From: Gammaproteobacteria bacterium
GTDB taxonomy: Bacteria > Pseudomonadota > Gammaproteobacteria > Competibacterales > Competibacteraceae
DNA: 14,687 nucleotides
NCBI GenBank assembly: GCA_003562535.1
Contig: PWUP01000211.1
Span: forward strand, 1-14,687
Reading direction: 5' to 3'
Position 1 is the first letter of the stretch. Each line of letters begins with the position of its first letter. Under the pieces are notes generated by a model. That model saw only the letters and a list, made by a program, of their open reading frames with translations, searched no databases and was not told where the DNA came from. Below, piece after piece: positions 14,114 through 14,687 of the stretch. The position numbers and the translations under genes were made by a program.

Positions 14114-14687
14114 TTATCGGCATTGCGGCCGGTACTGACTCAAAAAATCCGCATAAGCCCGTTGTAAACCTTCTTCCAGTCCCACCTTGGGCTGCCAACC
14201 TAAAGCGCGTAATCGACCGCTGTCCATCAGCTTTCTCGGCGTGCCGTCCGGTTTACTCGGATCATACTCAATATGACCCGTGTAACCGACGATGCGGCCA
14301 ATCTGTTCGGCCAGTTCACGGATGGTCAGGTCTGCGTCTGAGCCGATATTGATATGACTGAGCATCGGTTCGGTATGGGCGGCGTAAGTCGCATGATCGA
14401 GGTTCATGACATGCACACAGGCCGCCGCCATGTCATCCACATAGAGAAATTCCCGCCGTGGTGTGCCTGTTCCCCAAATACGAATCGTCGGCTGCTGATT
14501 GACTTTAGCCTCATGAAAACGCCGGATCAAGCCGGGAATGACATGGGAATGCTCGGCATGGTAGTTATCACCCGGCCCATACAGATTCGTCGGCATCACA
14601 CTGCGGTAATCAATACCGTGACTGTCGCCGTATTGGCGGTTATAGCTTTCACACAGCTTGATCCCGGCAATTTTGGCGATGGCATAA
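14114..14687 (-). CDS. fcl: GDP-L-fucose synthase, C-terminal part (5' end beyond window)
   Basis: The enzyme (an extended short-chain dehydrogenase, also called WcaG) converts GDP-4-keto-6-deoxymannose to GDP-L-fucose by epimerisation and NADPH-dependent reduction, supplying fucose for capsule, O-antigen or exopolysaccharide. About 190 residues are visible; the N-terminal Rossmann part (about 130 residues) is missing beyond the right edge. The catalytic Y-x-x-x-K is present as YAIAK right at the edge, followed by IAGIKLCESYNRQYG, MPTNLYGPGDNYH and, later, RREFLYVDDMAAACVHVM, all typical of the family. Against enterobacterial Fcl there seem to be about three extra residues after NRQYG. It ends 135 bp before the tolC-like gene; a surface-polysaccharide cluster probably lies to the right. 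Confidence 0.93.
   Translation of the reverse strand, partial: YAIAKIAGIKLCESYNRQYGDSHGIDYRSVMPTNLYGPGDNYHAEHSHVIPGLIRRFHEAKVNQQPTIRIWGTGTPRREFLYVDDMAAACVHVMNLDHATYAAHTEPMLSHINIGSDADLTIRELAEQIGRIVGYTGHIEYDPSKPDGTPRKLMDSGRLRALGWQPKVGLEEGLQRAYADFLSQYRPQCR

Overview
The window looks like a stretch of gammaproteobacterial chromosome with roughly balanced base composition. The main evidence is a long minus-strand block that joins the lipopolysaccharide (LPS) transport genes lptC-lptA-lptB to rpoN, hpf, ptsN, rapZ and an NPr-type HPr. This is the Proteobacteria rpoN neighbourhood, here with an hprK and an Enzyme I added. A phasin gene suggests the cell stores polyhydroxyalkanoate. The species cannot be named from the sequence alone.

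Left part (1-2000): the 5' portion of a UMF1-family (Atg22-like) major facilitator transporter on the minus strand runs off the left edge. Next comes an accessory patch. It holds a 43-bp relic resembling the start of the downstream DAHP synthase gene. Beside it lies a small mobile element with an IS200/RAYT-type Y1 transposase, framed by inverted, double-hairpin ends and carrying a five-copy heptamer tandem repeat.

Middle-left (2000-4050, plus strand): a class II DAHP synthase, the first enzyme of the shikimate pathway, is followed by a phasin gene. An inverted repeat overlaps the likely phasin promoter, and a hairpin separates these genes from the convergent block.

Right part (14687 down to 4057, minus strand, in transcription order): the 3' part of a GDP-L-fucose synthase gene (sugar nucleotide synthesis), a TolC-family outer-membrane channel, kdsD (arabinose-5-phosphate isomerase for Kdo), lptC, lptA, lptB, rpoN (sigma-54), hpf (ribosome hibernation), ptsN (EIIA-Ntr), hprK, rapZ, an HPr (NPr) gene and an Enzyme I gene. 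Spacing is tight, with several overlaps. The only larger gap inside the run is 85 bp before rpoN, and it contains a good -24/-12 sigma-54 promoter match as well as a sigma-70-like one. Together the block couples LPS/envelope assembly with a complete nitrogen-type phosphotransfer chain (Enzyme I, HPr, EIIA) plus a short HPr kinase.

No wholly new system is evident. The points most worth following up are the possible sigma-54 autoregulation of rpoN, the compact phosphorelay with a half-length HprK and a GAF-less Enzyme I, the missing kdsC, the DAHP synthase relic, and the REP-like structure of the transposase element.
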